A DNA stretch of 64,000 nt from Gordonibacter urolithinfaciens (GCF_900199375.1 NZ_LT900217.1:2852001-2916000), one strand, 5' to 3'; positions 46,602 through 56,271 are shown, counted from the first letter of the stretch. The notes: generated by a model from the sequence alone, not told the origin. Program-made: numbers and translations.

Positions 46602-48446
46602 ATGCCTGGCTTCACCGGACCGACGCACTTGAAGATGGCGCCCTACGTTCTCCAAGCCTTGCAAGAACTCGGAGGAAAGGCACCCTACGCCGATATCGAT
46701 CAGCGGGTTATCGACATTATGGGCCTATCGAACGAAGTTGCTTCTTTTCCTCATGGTGATACGAGCAGAACCGAAATTGCCTACCGCTTGGCATGGGCTC
46801 GAACCGACCTGAAAAAAGTTGGGATGATCGACAATCCCTCTATGGGCGTTTGGGAAATAAAGCCCGAAGGCATTGAGGCGGCTAACGGGGATTCTTCTGA
46901 AGTTGTGAAACGCATAAGGGCGATGCGCGCGCTGGAGAGGACTGGTTCCAAAAGCTCTCGAGCCGTCGAGGGCGATCCGGAATATTCGGTCGATCTCGAC
47001 GGTTTGGATCCGCAAGGCTCCGAGAGCCTTGACTCTCTCGAAAAGGCCTATTTTGTCGGTGCTTCGATTGACGGACAGGACAAGACCGACGAGTTCGTTG
47101 AGCAGGGTACGTGGCGTTGTGGCTATGAGGCGAAGTATGCCGATCAGATCAATAGGATCGAGCCTGGAGACCGCATCGTCATCAAAGCCACGTTTACCCG
47201 TAAATACAACCTTCCTTTCGACAACCATGGCGAGAACGTATCAGCTATGAGGATTAAGGCACGGGGCGTGGTTCGTTACAATCCTCGAGACGGTAAGACC
47301 CTCCGTGTCGATTGGGAGAAAGGGTACGAGCCTCGCGATTGGTATTTCCTCACTTTGCGCCAGACGTTCTATCTTATTGAGCGCGATCTCGAAGACTGGA
47401 AGCGGGGTGCCCTGCTCGATTTTGCGTTTGCCGATGACGTGCAGGATATAGAGGCTTTCCTTGCCGATCCCTATTGGGCCGGCCAATACGACTCCATCGT
47501 TGAGGAGGGGGTGATCGAGCCTTCGGGTGATGTCGAAGAAGAGGAGATGCCGGGCGCCTACAACGCAGAAGATTTTCTGCGCGAGGTGTTCATGGACGAG
47601 CAGGAGTATGCGAAGCTCGTATCTTTGCTCGAGCGCAAGGGCAACGTGATACTTCAAGGTGCGCCAGGCACGGGCAAGACGTTTGCGGCGCGGAGGCTGG
47701 CTTGGTCTTTAATGGGCGAGCAAGCCGACACCCGGATACGTTTCGTCCAGTTTCACCAGAACACCACCTACGAGGACATGATCGTCGGGTATCGTCCCAC
47801 CGAAAGCGGCGGTTTCGATTTGAGGAACGGCGTATTCACGAGGTTTTGCGAGCAGGCGGCGAACTCTGCGTCCAAAAAGCACTTCTTCATTATCGATGAG
47901 ATTAACCGAGCTAACGTATCCAAGGTAATGGGCGAGATGCTCGTTGCCGTCGAGAAAAGCCATCGGGCGGCTATCGTGGACGTTCGCCTGCAAGGAGGCC
48001 GAAACGGTTTTTCCGTTCCCGATAACGTTTACATCATCGGTATGATGAACACGGCGGACCGATCTATTGCCATGATGGACTATGCCTTGCGACGCCGCTT
48101 TGCCTTCTTCGAGCTGGAACCCGCATTCGGACGCGAGAGCTTGCTTCGTGATCTATCCGAGCGCATGCCCGAAGACTTCGCTCGCATCCTCGTGCAGGAG
48201 ATGATCGCGTTAAACGCCCGCATAGAAAACGAGCGTGGCAGAGCGTACCGGATAGGACATAGTTACTTCCTCAGCTTTCCCTCATCCGATGGGGCAATGA
48301 GCGAGGATGAGTGTCGCGTCTGGCTTTTGTCCATCGTGGAGTACGAGATTGTGCCGTTGCTTCGTGAGTACTGGTTCGACGCATCGTCCGATCAGATCAA
48401 GGGCTATGTCCGGGGACTTCTGTCTCTCGCCTCCGGCGAACGCTGA
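46602..48446 (+). CDS. mcrB: McrB-like AAA+ GTPase with Mrr-type winged helix
   Basis: 614 residues. N-terminus (~1-90) matches the Mrr_N winged helix (PYVLQALQELGGKAPYADID...TDLKKVGMID...GVWEI). A middle ~150-320 domain (GDRIVIKATFTRKYN...) may be a PUA/EVE-like modified-base reader; this is inference. The motor has Walker A GAPGTGKT (353-360), Walker B FFIIDEINRANVSK (Asp432-Glu433) and the McrB signature MNTADRSIAMMDYALRRRF. It loads McrC for cutting modified DNA. GGGAGGG precedes the ATG. GC content is visibly lower than in neighbouring genes, pointing to horizontal gain. Confidence 0.92.
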   Translation: MPGFTGPTHLKMAPYVLQALQELGGKAPYADIDQRVIDIMGLSNEVASFPHGDTSRTEIAYRLAWARTDLKKVGMIDNPSMGVWEIKPEGIEAANGDSSEVVKRIRAMRALERTGSKSSRAVEGDPEYSVDLDGLDPQGSESLDSLEKAYFVGASIDGQDKTDEFVEQGTWRCGYEAKYADQINRIEPGDRIVIKATFTRKYNLPFDNHGENVSAMRIKARGVVRYNPRDGKTLRVDWEKGYEPRDWYFLTLRQTFYLIERDLEDWKRGALLDFAFADDVQDIEAFLADPYWAGQYDSIVEEGVIEPSGDVEEEEMPGAYNAEDFLREVFMDEQEYAKLVSLLERKGNVILQGAPGTGKTFAARRLAWSLMGEQADTRIRFVQFHQNTTYEDMIVGYRPTESGGFDLRNGVFTRFCEQAANSASKKHFFIIDEINRANVSKVMGEMLVAVEKSHRAAIVDVRLQGGRNGFSVPDNVYIIGMMNTADRSIAMMDYALRRRFAFFELEPAFGRESLLRDLSERMPEDFARILVQEMIALNARIENERGRAYRIGHSYFLSFPSSDGAMSEDECRVWLLSIVEYEIVPLLREYWFDASSDQIKGYVRGLLSLASGER

Positions 48447-48462
48447 TTCGGGGCGAAACGAT

Positions 48463-49548
48463 ATGTCGAAGCGCTTTCGAGCACGCTGCCGGGGCATTCC
48501 CGTGCGAAATATCTATTATATGATGTGCTACGCGCTGAGATGCCAAGACTTGTTGGATTCTTGCCCGAGCGACGACGATGGGGAGTTTGAAGGCGTTACC
48601 GAGCTGATGTCCTTCCTCGTTGCCCGCGAGTCGTTCCGACTCGTCGAATCAGGCCTGGTACGAGACTACCATGAGAAGTCAGAAGAGCTTCAAACTCCAC
48701 GCGGGCGTATCGAGATGGCTGCTTCTTTTGCCCTTTGCGCACGGAAAAAGCTTGCCTTGGCATGCGAGAGCGATGACTATACTGCCGACCAGGACATGAA
48801 CGGCATGATCGCCTTCACACTCGATCGGATCAAGGGAGGGCATGCCAAGACAGACGCCTTCCTTAGAGAGGTTCGTCCGCTTTTCGACGGTATCAGGAAG
48901 GTTGAGCCGACGCGGGAGCGCATTGCCCGGCTATCCTTCGATCGTCGCACGTCCCGATACCGATTCGTCATATCGCTTTGCAGTTTGCTCCATGACCGGC
49001 GGCTTCCCATCGATCGCATGGGAGGTCAGATCATGAGTGAGGTGGAGCGCACTCGGCTCAACTACCTTTTCGAAGGCTTTGTACGTTCGTTTTATCGTCA
49101 GGAGCTGCCGAGATCGAAAGGGTCCAGCTATTCGGTTTGGGAGGGCGGCCGAGAGGTCTCATGGGCAGTGAAGCCAGATAGCCCCCAAAGTGCCCTCATG
49201 CCTAGGATGATCACGGATGTCTGGATCGAGAGGGTACTGGATGACAGGCGGAGGCGCTTGTTCGTCATCGACGCAAAATTCTATCACGATGCCTTGGGAG
49301 GGAGCACGACCTTCCGGTCGCCTCATCTCTACCAGCTGTTCAGCTACCTTTGCAATGCCAAGTTAGAGCTTGGCAAAAATCTCGAAGACCTTCATGGCTG
49401 CCTTCTCTATCCGCTCAACGGTACGCCTTTGTGTGAGGATGTTGCCCTTGCTGTTGGGGACATGCATGTGAGGACGGTGGATCTCGATAACGAGTGGACG
49501 GATATCGCCGCCAATATGCTCGAGCTTTTCGACAGCATGGACGGGTGA
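48463..49548 (+). CDS. mcrC: McrC-like nuclease subunit
   Basis: 361 residues, 16 bp after mcrB. Begins with the McrC motif IPVRNIYYMMCYAL. The PD-(D/E)xK active site is MITDVWIE...FVIDAKFY with Asp252, Asp270 and Lys272. Forms the endonuclease of a type IV (McrBC-like) restriction system against modified phage DNA. Low GC like mcrB. The start follows GGGGCGAAACGAT; a long in-frame extension into mcrB is rejected. Confidence 0.92.
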   Translation: MSKRFRARCRGIPVRNIYYMMCYALRCQDLLDSCPSDDDGEFEGVTELMSFLVARESFRLVESGLVRDYHEKSEELQTPRGRIEMAASFALCARKKLALACESDDYTADQDMNGMIAFTLDRIKGGHAKTDAFLREVRPLFDGIRKVEPTRERIARLSFDRRTSRYRFVISLCSLLHDRRLPIDRMGGQIMSEVERTRLNYLFEGFVRSFYRQELPRSKGSSYSVWEGGREVSWAVKPDSPQSALMPRMITDVWIERVLDDRRRRLFVIDAKFYHDALGGSTTFRSPHLYQLFSYLCNAKLELGKNLEDLHGCLLYPLNGTPLCEDVALAVGDMHVRTVDLDNEWTDIAANMLELFDSMDG

Positions 49549-49743
49549 AAGTACGGGCTTCTGCTGTCTATTGGTTGAGGGAAACGCCCCGTCCACAGGC
49601 GCGTGAATGTTATACGATTTTTCACCTGGGCCGGGCGTTACCTGCTAAAATTCCCAATCGTATGTGGTAATTCGCCAACGCGGCGCAACCGGCTCCGGCC
49701 GGGGTGCGACGCGACGTAACGCAAGTGAGGAAAAGGAGCCACC

Positions 49744-50277
49744 ATGGCGCAGTACACGCCCGAATACCAGCCGACCGGCGACGAGATCGCGGTCATCACC
49801 ACGTCGAAGGGCACGATCCGCGTGCAGCTCAAGGGCAAGGACGCCCCCATCCACGTGGGCAACTTCGTGGAGCTGGCGCGCAAGGGCTTCTACGACGACT
49901 TGAAGTTCCACCGCTACGTGCCGGGCTTCGTGATCCAGGGCGGCTGCCCGAACACGCGCGAGCTGTCCTCCGAGGAGGTCGTGAACGTGACGAAGAGCCC
50001 CCGCTCCCGTCTGGGCACGGGCGGCCCGGGCTACTCCATCAAGGAGGAGTACACCACGAACCCGCACAACGAGCACAACGACGGCACGCTGGCCATGGCC
50101 CGCTCGCAGGACCCGAACTCCGCCGGCTCGCAGTTCTACTTCTGCCTGGGCGCCCAGCCCATGCTCGACTCGGGCTACACGGTGTTCGGCGACACGATCG
50201 AGGGCCTGGACGTCATCGGCAGCCTGCGCGTGGGCGATGTGATCGAGCACGTGGAGATCGAGAACGCCGCCGAATAG
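49744..50277 (+). CDS. Cyclophilin-type peptidyl-prolyl cis-trans isomerase
   Basis: 177 residues, cytosolic. FHRYVPGFVIQGGCPN carries the active Arg, then GTLAMARSQDPNSAGSQFYF and the LDSGYTVFG loop, all cyclophilin hallmarks. Speeds proline isomerisation in folding proteins. AAAAGGAG is 6 nt before the ATG. The TPR protein follows. Confidence 0.96.
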   Translation: MAQYTPEYQPTGDEIAVITTSKGTIRVQLKGKDAPIHVGNFVELARKGFYDDLKFHRYVPGFVIQGGCPNTRELSSEEVVNVTKSPRSRLGTGGPGYSIKEEYTTNPHNEHNDGTLAMARSQDPNSAGSQFYFCLGAQPMLDSGYTVFGDTIEGLDVIGSLRVGDVIEHVEIENAAE

Positions 50278-50329
50278 CGCATCAGGGCGCCCGCCAGCCG
50301 GGCGCCCTCGACCAAACGTAAGGAAGCAG

Positions 50330-51691
50330 ATGAACAACGACCTATTCCAGCAAGCCCGCGCGGCCTATGCCGCGAAGGACTATGCAGGCGCCCTCCAGGC
50401 GTTCACGCAGTGCTTGCAGGATGGAAGCCACCCGCTCGCGCCGGGCGAGATGGGGCTGCTCTACCACCAGATAGGGAACTGCCTCGTCAAGCTCAAGGAC
50501 TGCAACGAGGCCATCCATGCCTACACGCAGGCCACGGCCGACGCGGCCTACGACGCGTGCGGCGCGGTGAACTACAACTTAGGGATGGCCTACGCGGCGC
50601 TGCACGACTACGAGGACGCGGTCAAGCACTTCGAGATAGCCGTGTCAGACGCCAAGTACGACACGCCGTACAAGGCCTACACCGGCATGGGCAACGCGCT
50701 GCTGAAGCTGGGCAAGTCCGCCGAGGCGGGCGTGGCGTTCCGCGAGGCGGCGCTCGACGAGGGCAACCCCGACCCCACGAAGGCGCTGCTGAACCTGGGC
50801 GTGTGCTTCATGGCGCTCGACCGTCCGGCCGACGCCGTGGCTTCCTACGAGAGCGCGCTGCAGTTCGGCATGCAGCCCGACACGAAGAACAAGCTCTATG
50901 CCAACCTCGGGCAGGCCTACGTGGCGTGCGGCCAGATGCAGAAGGCCGTGAACGCCTTCGAGCAGTCCATCGCCGACAAGACGTACTACCTCTCCGACTC
51001 CGCGAGCGTGGACTACCAGCGCGCCATCGCGGCCGTGGCCCAGGGCACTTCCGAGATCACGCAGGTCATGCCCGCCGTGGCCTCTGCCGGCGACCTGTCC
51101 GGCCTGGACGTGGCGGCCGACGGCGCCCCCATGTACGCCGACGAGGGCGCCTACGCCTACGGCCAGCAGGACCCGTACTACTACGCCGACGCCTACGGCG
51201 AGCAGGCGTACTCCGGCACCGAGGCGGGCGACCACTTCTTCAACGCAAGCGACGAAGAGCTGGAGAAATGGTCGAAGGGCCTGGCCAAGCAGGACCGCAA
51301 GCGCCGCAACGTGGGGCTGAAGGTGCTCGTGGCCATCGTGCTTCTGGTGGTGGTGGCGTTCGGCGCGGCCGTGTTCCTGTACACGCAGGGCTGGGGCTAC
51401 CCGACGCAGGAGACCGTGGTCAAGGAGCTGTTCGCCAACCCCGAGGCCGCGTCTTCCACCGTGTTCGCCAAGGAGGTCGATGCCGATAAGGCCAAGACCA
51501 TGGTCGAGCCGCTCGTGGCCGACGCGAACCCCGCCATCGACGGCGTGGACAAGTCCATGAGCGATTCCACGGTGTACGTGACGGCCAAGACCGAGCAGGG
51601 CGGCGACGTGCAGTACAAGGTGTCGCTCGTGCGCGATATGATCGGCTGGAAGGTGTCGAGCGTCGAGCTCTACTTCCCGAGCCAGAACTAA
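50330..51691 (+). CDS. TPR-repeat protein with C-terminal membrane anchor
   Basis: 453 residues. Residues ~1-220 contain five to six TPR units (for example YAAKDYAGALQAFTQCL, YDEAVKHF-like, LLNLGVCFMALDRPADAVASYESAL). A Tyr/Ala/Asp-rich linker follows, then a basic patch and one helix (VLVAIVLLVVVAFGAAVFLY, ~327-347), and a ~100-residue extracytoplasmic domain with a DUF4878-like feel. Role unknown; likely a scaffold linking cytosolic partners to the envelope. Confidence 0.85.
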   Translation: MNNDLFQQARAAYAAKDYAGALQAFTQCLQDGSHPLAPGEMGLLYHQIGNCLVKLKDCNEAIHAYTQATADAAYDACGAVNYNLGMAYAALHDYEDAVKHFEIAVSDAKYDTPYKAYTGMGNALLKLGKSAEAGVAFREAALDEGNPDPTKALLNLGVCFMALDRPADAVASYESALQFGMQPDTKNKLYANLGQAYVACGQMQKAVNAFEQSIADKTYYLSDSASVDYQRAIAAVAQGTSEITQVMPAVASAGDLSGLDVAADGAPMYADEGAYAYGQQDPYYYADAYGEQAYSGTEAGDHFFNASDEELEKWSKGLAKQDRKRRNVGLKVLVAIVLLVVVAFGAAVFLYTQGWGYPTQETVVKELFANPEAASSTVFAKEVDADKAKTMVEPLVADANPAIDGVDKSMSDSTVYVTAKTEQGGDVQYKVSLVRDMIGWKVSSVELYFPSQN

Positions 51692-51702
51692 CCGGGTTCA
51701 CC

Positions 51703-51730
51703 GAAAGTGCGCGCGCGTGCGCGCACTTTC
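51703..51730 (+). terminator. Terminator after the TPR gene
   Basis: Perfect 12-bp stem GAAAGTGCGCGC/GCGCGCACTTTC with a GCGT loop, ending in TTTC-TT. Separates the TPR gene from ndk. Confidence 0.75.
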
Positions 51731-51764
51731 TTCATGTCTGTATAAAAGAGAGAAAGGGAACCAC

Positions 51765-52169
51765 ATGGCAGTGCAGAAGACCTACACCATGATCAAGCCC
51801 GACGGCGTGCGCAACGGCCACATCGGCGAGATCGTCAACCGCTTCGAGCGCGCGGGCCTCACCGTCGAGCGCATGGAGCTGGGCATGGTCACCGACGAGC
51901 AGGCCAAGGCCAACTACGCCGAGCACGAGGGCAAGCTGTTCTACGAGGGCCTCATCTCCTACATCACCAGCGGCCCCGTGGTGAAGATGGTCGTGTCCGG
52001 CGAGGGCGCGGTGGCGAAGTGCCGCTCGCTCATGGGCGCCACGAACCCGGCGGAGGCGGCCCCCGGCACGATCCGCGGCGACTTCGGCCTCATCATGGAC
52101 GAGAATGTTATCCACGGCTCCGACAGCCCCGAGTCCGCCGAGCGAGAAATCGGCATCTTCTTCGAATAG
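51765..52169 (+). CDS. ndk: Nucleoside diphosphate kinase
   Basis: 134 residues, standard Ndk. TYTMIKPDGVRNGHIGEIV at the N-terminus and the active His in NVIHGSDSPESAEREIGIFF. Transfers the gamma phosphate between nucleoside triphosphates and diphosphates. GAAAGGGA precedes ATG 51765; TATAAA at ~51741 may be its -10. Confidence 0.98.
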   Translation: MAVQKTYTMIKPDGVRNGHIGEIVNRFERAGLTVERMELGMVTDEQAKANYAEHEGKLFYEGLISYITSGPVVKMVVSGEGAVAKCRSLMGATNPAEAAPGTIRGDFGLIMDENVIHGSDSPESAEREIGIFFE

Positions 52170-52243
52170 TTCTCGCGGCTGGTCCGCTGGGCGGGTATTC
52201 TGTTACGCATTAGCAGGTCACCAGACGAGAAAAGGACGAGAGC

Positions 52244-53281
52244 ATGCTCTATCGCGTCATCGATGCCTCAGAACTTCCCTCGCTCGTGTCGGCTTTCATG
52301 GAATCCTATGAAGTGGTAGCTCCGGTCAAGCGCGACCGGAGCTACGTGTTCGAGGCCGTGGAATCTTATCACGACATAGAGCTGGGTTACGACACGACCG
52401 TCTCATCGCCCAAGAAGTACTTCCTGCCGCCCACCGAGACGCTGTTTCCCTTCGATGCCCGCGCGGAGGAGGTGGCGTCCTTCGCCGCCGAGATCACGCC
52501 CCGCGTCATCTTCGGCGCCCATGCCTGCGACATCAACGCGCTGAACCGGCTCGACCTCGTGTTTCGCGACGGCCGCTACCCCGACCCCTACTACGTGGCG
52601 CGCCGGGCGGCCACGCTCGTGGTGGGCGTGAGCTGCATGCCCACCGACACGTGCTTCTGCCACCTCTGGGGCGCCGACGAGGCCCGTTTCGGCTACGACC
52701 TGTTCCTGCAGGATATCGGCGGCAAGTACCTCGTGAGCATCTCCAGCGTGGAGGCGGCGAACATCCTGGAGGCGGCGTGCAGCCCGCGCGTGGCCACCGA
52801 CGAGGACCGCATCGAGTTCCGCCATGCGACGAGGCGGCGCCAGGAGGCGTTCAACGGCGACATCCCCGACATCCAGGACGTGGCCATGCTCATGGACGCG
52901 TTCCACAAGGACCCGTACTGGGAGGAGCTCGGGGGCCGTTGCCTGGCCTGCACGGCGTGCTCGGCCGTGTGCCCCACGTGCTTCTGCTTCGACATCCAGG
53001 ACACGCTCGACCCCGACGGGCGCACCGGCGTGCGCGAGCGCACGTGGGATTCGTGCACCTCGCCGCAGTTCGCCCAGGTGGCCGGCGGGCACAACTTCCG
53101 CGCCGACGGGCGCAACCGCGTCCGGCACCGCATGTACCACAAGCTCAACGGCTTCCTGGCCAACCACGACCGCATGCTCTGCGTGGGCTGCGGGCGCTGC
53201 GTGACGGCGTGCAAGGCGAACATCAACCCCATCGAGGTGCTGGAGTTCTTCGAGAGGAAGGGGGCCTGCGATGCCGAGTAG
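52244..53281 (+). CDS. Hydrogenase beta subunit, 4Fe-4S protein (HydB/AsrA-like)
   Basis: 345 residues. Two ferredoxin-type clusters near the C-terminus: CLACTACSAVCPTC and CVGCGRCVTACKANI. The N-terminal region resembles the beta subunit of Pyrococcus sulfhydrogenase and subunit A of anaerobic sulfite reductase. Passes electrons between the flavin and hydrogenase modules. First gene of a four-gene unit in the order beta-gamma-delta-alpha; the gamma start overlaps its end. Confidence 0.88.
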   Translation: MLYRVIDASELPSLVSAFMESYEVVAPVKRDRSYVFEAVESYHDIELGYDTTVSSPKKYFLPPTETLFPFDARAEEVASFAAEITPRVIFGAHACDINALNRLDLVFRDGRYPDPYYVARRAATLVVGVSCMPTDTCFCHLWGADEARFGYDLFLQDIGGKYLVSISSVEAANILEAACSPRVATDEDRIEFRHATRRRQEAFNGDIPDIQDVAMLMDAFHKDPYWEELGGRCLACTACSAVCPTCFCFDIQDTLDPDGRTGVRERTWDSCTSPQFAQVAGGHNFRADGRNRVRHRMYHKLNGFLANHDRMLCVGCGRCVTACKANINPIEVLEFFERKGACDAE

Positions 53282-54182
53282 CTGCGCGGTTTCCACGGTT
53301 CAGGTGCATCCGCTGGAGGGCGGGCCCGCACCGCTCACCGGCGAGGAGATGATGGCCGCCAACCCGTATCGGCCTTGGCCGGCCCGCATCACGTCCATCA
53401 TCGACGTGACGGCGACGGAGAAGCTGTTCGAGTTCCGGCTCATCGACGACCGCATCCGCGACGCGTTCTCCCACGAGCCCGGCCAGTTCGTCGAGGTCTC
53501 CATCTTCGGCGTGGGCGAGGCGCCCATCTCCATCTCCAGCTCGCCCACGAAGCGCGGCTTCATCGAGCTGTGCGTGCGCCGCGCCGGCGCGTTCACCAAG
53601 GTGCTGCACGAGATGCAGTGCGGCGACGTCGTGGGGCTGCGCGGCCCGTTCGGGCGCGGGTTCCCCATCGAGGACATGAAGGGCCACGACATCCTGCTGG
53701 TGGCGGGCGGCTTGGGCATCGCGCCGCTGCGCTCGCTCATCAACAACATCCACGACGAGCGCTCCGAGTTCGGCAAGGTCACCATCATCTACGGGTCGAA
53801 GAACCCCTCGGAGGTGATGTTCCGCCAGCAGTTCGAGATGTGGCGCCACCGCAAGGACTTCGACCTCTACCTGACCGTCGACCATCCCGACGATACGTGG
53901 GATGGAGAGGTTGGCCTGGTCACGAAGCCGTTCGAGCATCTGGAGATCGACGCGCCCAACACGTTCGGGGCGCTGTGCGGGCCACCGGTGATGTACCGGT
54001 TCGCCATCGACGAGATGCGCAAGAAGGGCATCAGCTACGACCGTATCTACGTGAGCTTCGAGCGCCATATGAAGTGCGGCATGGGCAAGTGCGGCCACTG
54101 CCAGATCGGGCACCAGTACGTATGCATCGACGGGCCCGTGTTCAACTACTGGGAAGCGAAGAACATTCAGGGGTCGATGTGA
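53271..54182 (+). CDS. Hydrogenase gamma subunit, FAD/NAD(P)-binding (HydG/AsrB-like)
   Basis: 303 residues. Ferredoxin-NADP reductase fold: GQFVEVSIFGVGEAPISISS binds FAD, LLVAGGLGIAPLRSL and LCGPPVMYR bind NAD(P). The C-terminus holds a [2Fe-2S] site CGMGKCGHCQIGHQYVC. Couples hydrogenase electrons to NAD(P)+. Overlaps the upstream gene by 11 bp; the delta gene begins 1 bp after. Confidence 0.92.
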   Translation: MPSSCAVSTVQVHPLEGGPAPLTGEEMMAANPYRPWPARITSIIDVTATEKLFEFRLIDDRIRDAFSHEPGQFVEVSIFGVGEAPISISSSPTKRGFIELCVRRAGAFTKVLHEMQCGDVVGLRGPFGRGFPIEDMKGHDILLVAGGLGIAPLRSLINNIHDERSEFGKVTIIYGSKNPSEVMFRQQFEMWRHRKDFDLYLTVDHPDDTWDGEVGLVTKPFEHLEIDAPNTFGALCGPPVMYRFAIDEMRKKGISYDRIYVSFERHMKCGMGKCGHCQIGHQYVCIDGPVFNYWEAKNIQGSM

Positions 54183-54183
54183 T

Positions 54184-54969
54184 ATGAGCGGATACTGCAT
54201 AGCCTGCCAAGAGAAACCGCAGCCTCCCCGCGTCGTGGTGGTCGGCCTGGCCAGCTGCTTCGGCTGCCAGCTGCAGATCACGAACGTCGAGGAGCACCTG
54301 CTGGACGTGCTCGGCCAGATCGACCTGCGCTACTGGCAGCTCACCTCGAGCGAGCCGATGCCCGACGCCTTCGACGTCGCCGTCATCGAGGGCGCGGTGA
54401 CCACCGTGGAGGCGGAGGAGACCGTGCGGCAGCTGCGCGAGCGCGCCGGCGCCGTCATCGCCATCGGCGCCTGCGCCACCACGGCCGGCATACCCGGCAT
54501 GGCGGCGGCGGGCTTCTCCGAGCGGCCGGGCCAGGTGTACGACCTCGTGCCCGAGGCCTGCGGCGACATGGTTGCGCCGCAGCCCGTGGGGTCCGTCATC
54601 GACGTCGACTTCGAGGTGCGCACGTGCCCGGTGGACTCCCTCGATTTCATCGACGTGCTCCAGCGTGCGCTCTACGGCTCGAACAAGGCCGTGCCCACGC
54701 GCACGATGTGCGGCGACTGCAAGCGCAACGAGACGAGCTGCTTCTTCGGCAAGCAGCAGCTGTGCCTGGGTCTGGTGACGCGGGCCGGGTGCGGCGCGCG
54801 CTGCGTGAACCTGGGGAGGCCCTGCAACGGGTGCCGCGGGCTGTCGCCCGACGCGAACCTGCCCTCGGCGCGCGAGGCGTGCGAGCGCTACGGCGTGCCG
54901 GTGGCTGACTTCGACAAGGCGCTGGAGATGTTCAACCAGGTGAATCCCGCCCTAGCGGCGAGCGAGTAG
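54184..54969 (+). CDS. [NiFe] hydrogenase small (delta) subunit, group 3b-like
   Basis: 261 residues. LASCFGCQLQI supplies proximal-cluster Cys25 and Cys28, GACATTAGIPG the third, and further cysteines (CGDCKRNETSCF..., CGARCVN.GRPCNGCRG) the other clusters. No Tat signal, so cytosolic. Carries electrons from the Ni-Fe site to the beta/gamma diaphorase. Confidence 0.93.
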   Translation: MSGYCIACQEKPQPPRVVVVGLASCFGCQLQITNVEEHLLDVLGQIDLRYWQLTSSEPMPDAFDVAVIEGAVTTVEAEETVRQLRERAGAVIAIGACATTAGIPGMAAAGFSERPGQVYDLVPEACGDMVAPQPVGSVIDVDFEVRTCPVDSLDFIDVLQRALYGSNKAVPTRTMCGDCKRNETSCFFGKQQLCLGLVTRAGCGARCVNLGRPCNGCRGLSPDANLPSAREACERYGVPVADFDKALEMFNQVNPALAASE

Positions 54970-54978
54970 GGAGCTTCC

Positions 54979-56271
54979 ATGACGAAAACCGCCATACACG
55001 TGGACCATATCGCACGGGTGGAGGGCCACGGCAACGTGCACGTGGTCATCGAGGACGGCGCCGTGAAGACCGTGGAGATGAACGTGGTGGAGCCGGCGCG
55101 CCTGTTCGAGAGCATGGTGCGCGGCCGCAGCTGGCGCGAGGTGTCCTACATCTCCTCGCGCATCTGCGGCATCTGCTCGGCCAGCCACGTGGTCACCGAC
55201 CTCAAGGCCATCGAGCGCATCTTCGGGGTGCAGGTCACGCCCCGCACCCGGGCCCTGCGCGAGCTTCTGGTGTACGGGTCGTACCTGCAGAACCACGCCA
55301 CGCACCTGTTCGTGCTGGCAGCGCCCGACTTCGTGGGACAGAAGAGCGTGTTCCCGCTGGCCGAGAGCGACCCGGCGCTGTTCGAGGGGGCGCTCGGCCT
55401 GAAGGCGCTCGGCAACGAGCTGTGCACGGCCGTGGGCGGCCGGTCCATCCACCCCATCACGGCGGTGGTGGGCGGCTTCACCCACGAGATAGGGGCGGGG
55501 GAGTACCGCGCCCTGGCCGACAAGATGGACTCGTTCGCGGCGTTCGCGGCCGCGGCCGTGGACCTGTTCGCCGGCTTCCCGGTGCCGCGCATCGCCACGG
55601 CCGGCGACATGCTGGCCATGGTGGAGCCCGACTACTACCCGGTGGAGTGCTCCGACACGGCGCGCTTCCTGGACGCCGGCATCGAGTTCGACGCGAACGA
55701 CGTGGGCGCGCACCTGGAGGAGTACGCCGTGCCGCATTCCGCCGCGCTGCTGGCGCGCGTGAGGGAGACGGGGTCGCCCTTCTTCACGGGCGCGCTCGCC
55801 CGCATCAACGCCTCGTGGCAGCATCTGGGGCAGAACGCCAAGGTGGCCGCCGCCAAGGCCGGGCTGCGCCCGCCCGAGCGCAACCCCTTCATGAACAACG
55901 TGGCCCAGGCCGTGGAGCTGGTCGACGCGCTCGACCGCTGCGCGGGCATCTGCCGCGCGCTGGCCGAGCCGGGCGCCGTGGAGGGCTCGAGCGAGCCGGT
56001 GGGCTTCGAGGTGCGGGCCGGCCGCGGCGTGGGCTTCACCGAGGCCCCGCGCGGCGCGCTGTTCCACGACCTGGAGCTGGACGGCGAGGGACGGGTGGTG
56101 CATGCCTCCATCATGACGCCCACGGCCCAGAACGTGGCGAACCTCGAGGCCGACATGCGCGTGCTCGCCGAGCAGCTCGTGGCCGAAGGCGCCGAAGAGG
56201 ACGCCGTGCGCCTGGAGATCGAGAAGCTCGTGCGCGCCTACGACCCCTGCCTGTCCTGCAGCGTTCATTAG
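54979..56271 (+). CDS. [NiFe] hydrogenase large (alpha) subunit, group 3b-like
   Basis: 430 residues. Ni-Fe ligands: RICGICSASH (Cys63, Cys66) and DPCLSCSVH (Cys424, Cys427). The stop codon comes directly after His430 of the last motif. Most large subunits have a few more residues here that an endopeptidase removes after nickel insertion; this one has none, so it should not need that step. Takes up or evolves H2 with NAD(P)(H). No hyp maturation genes lie in the window. Confidence 0.93.
   Translation: MTKTAIHVDHIARVEGHGNVHVVIEDGAVKTVEMNVVEPARLFESMVRGRSWREVSYISSRICGICSASHVVTDLKAIERIFGVQVTPRTRALRELLVYGSYLQNHATHLFVLAAPDFVGQKSVFPLAESDPALFEGALGLKALGNELCTAVGGRSIHPITAVVGGFTHEIGAGEYRALADKMDSFAAFAAAAVDLFAGFPVPRIATAGDMLAMVEPDYYPVECSDTARFLDAGIEFDANDVGAHLEEYAVPHSAALLARVRETGSPFFTGALARINASWQHLGQNAKVAAAKAGLRPPERNPFMNNVAQAVELVDALDRCAGICRALAEPGAVEGSSEPVGFEVRAGRGVGFTEAPRGALFHDLELDGEGRVVHASIMTPTAQNVANLEADMRVLAEQLVAEGAEEDAVRLEIEKLVRAYDPCLSCSVH

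Noticed and set aside
46483-49743. att repeat bounding the mcrBC region
   Set aside because: I searched by eye for a second copy of the tRNA-Arg 3' end after mcrC and found none, so integration by a tRNA-specific integrase is not shown.
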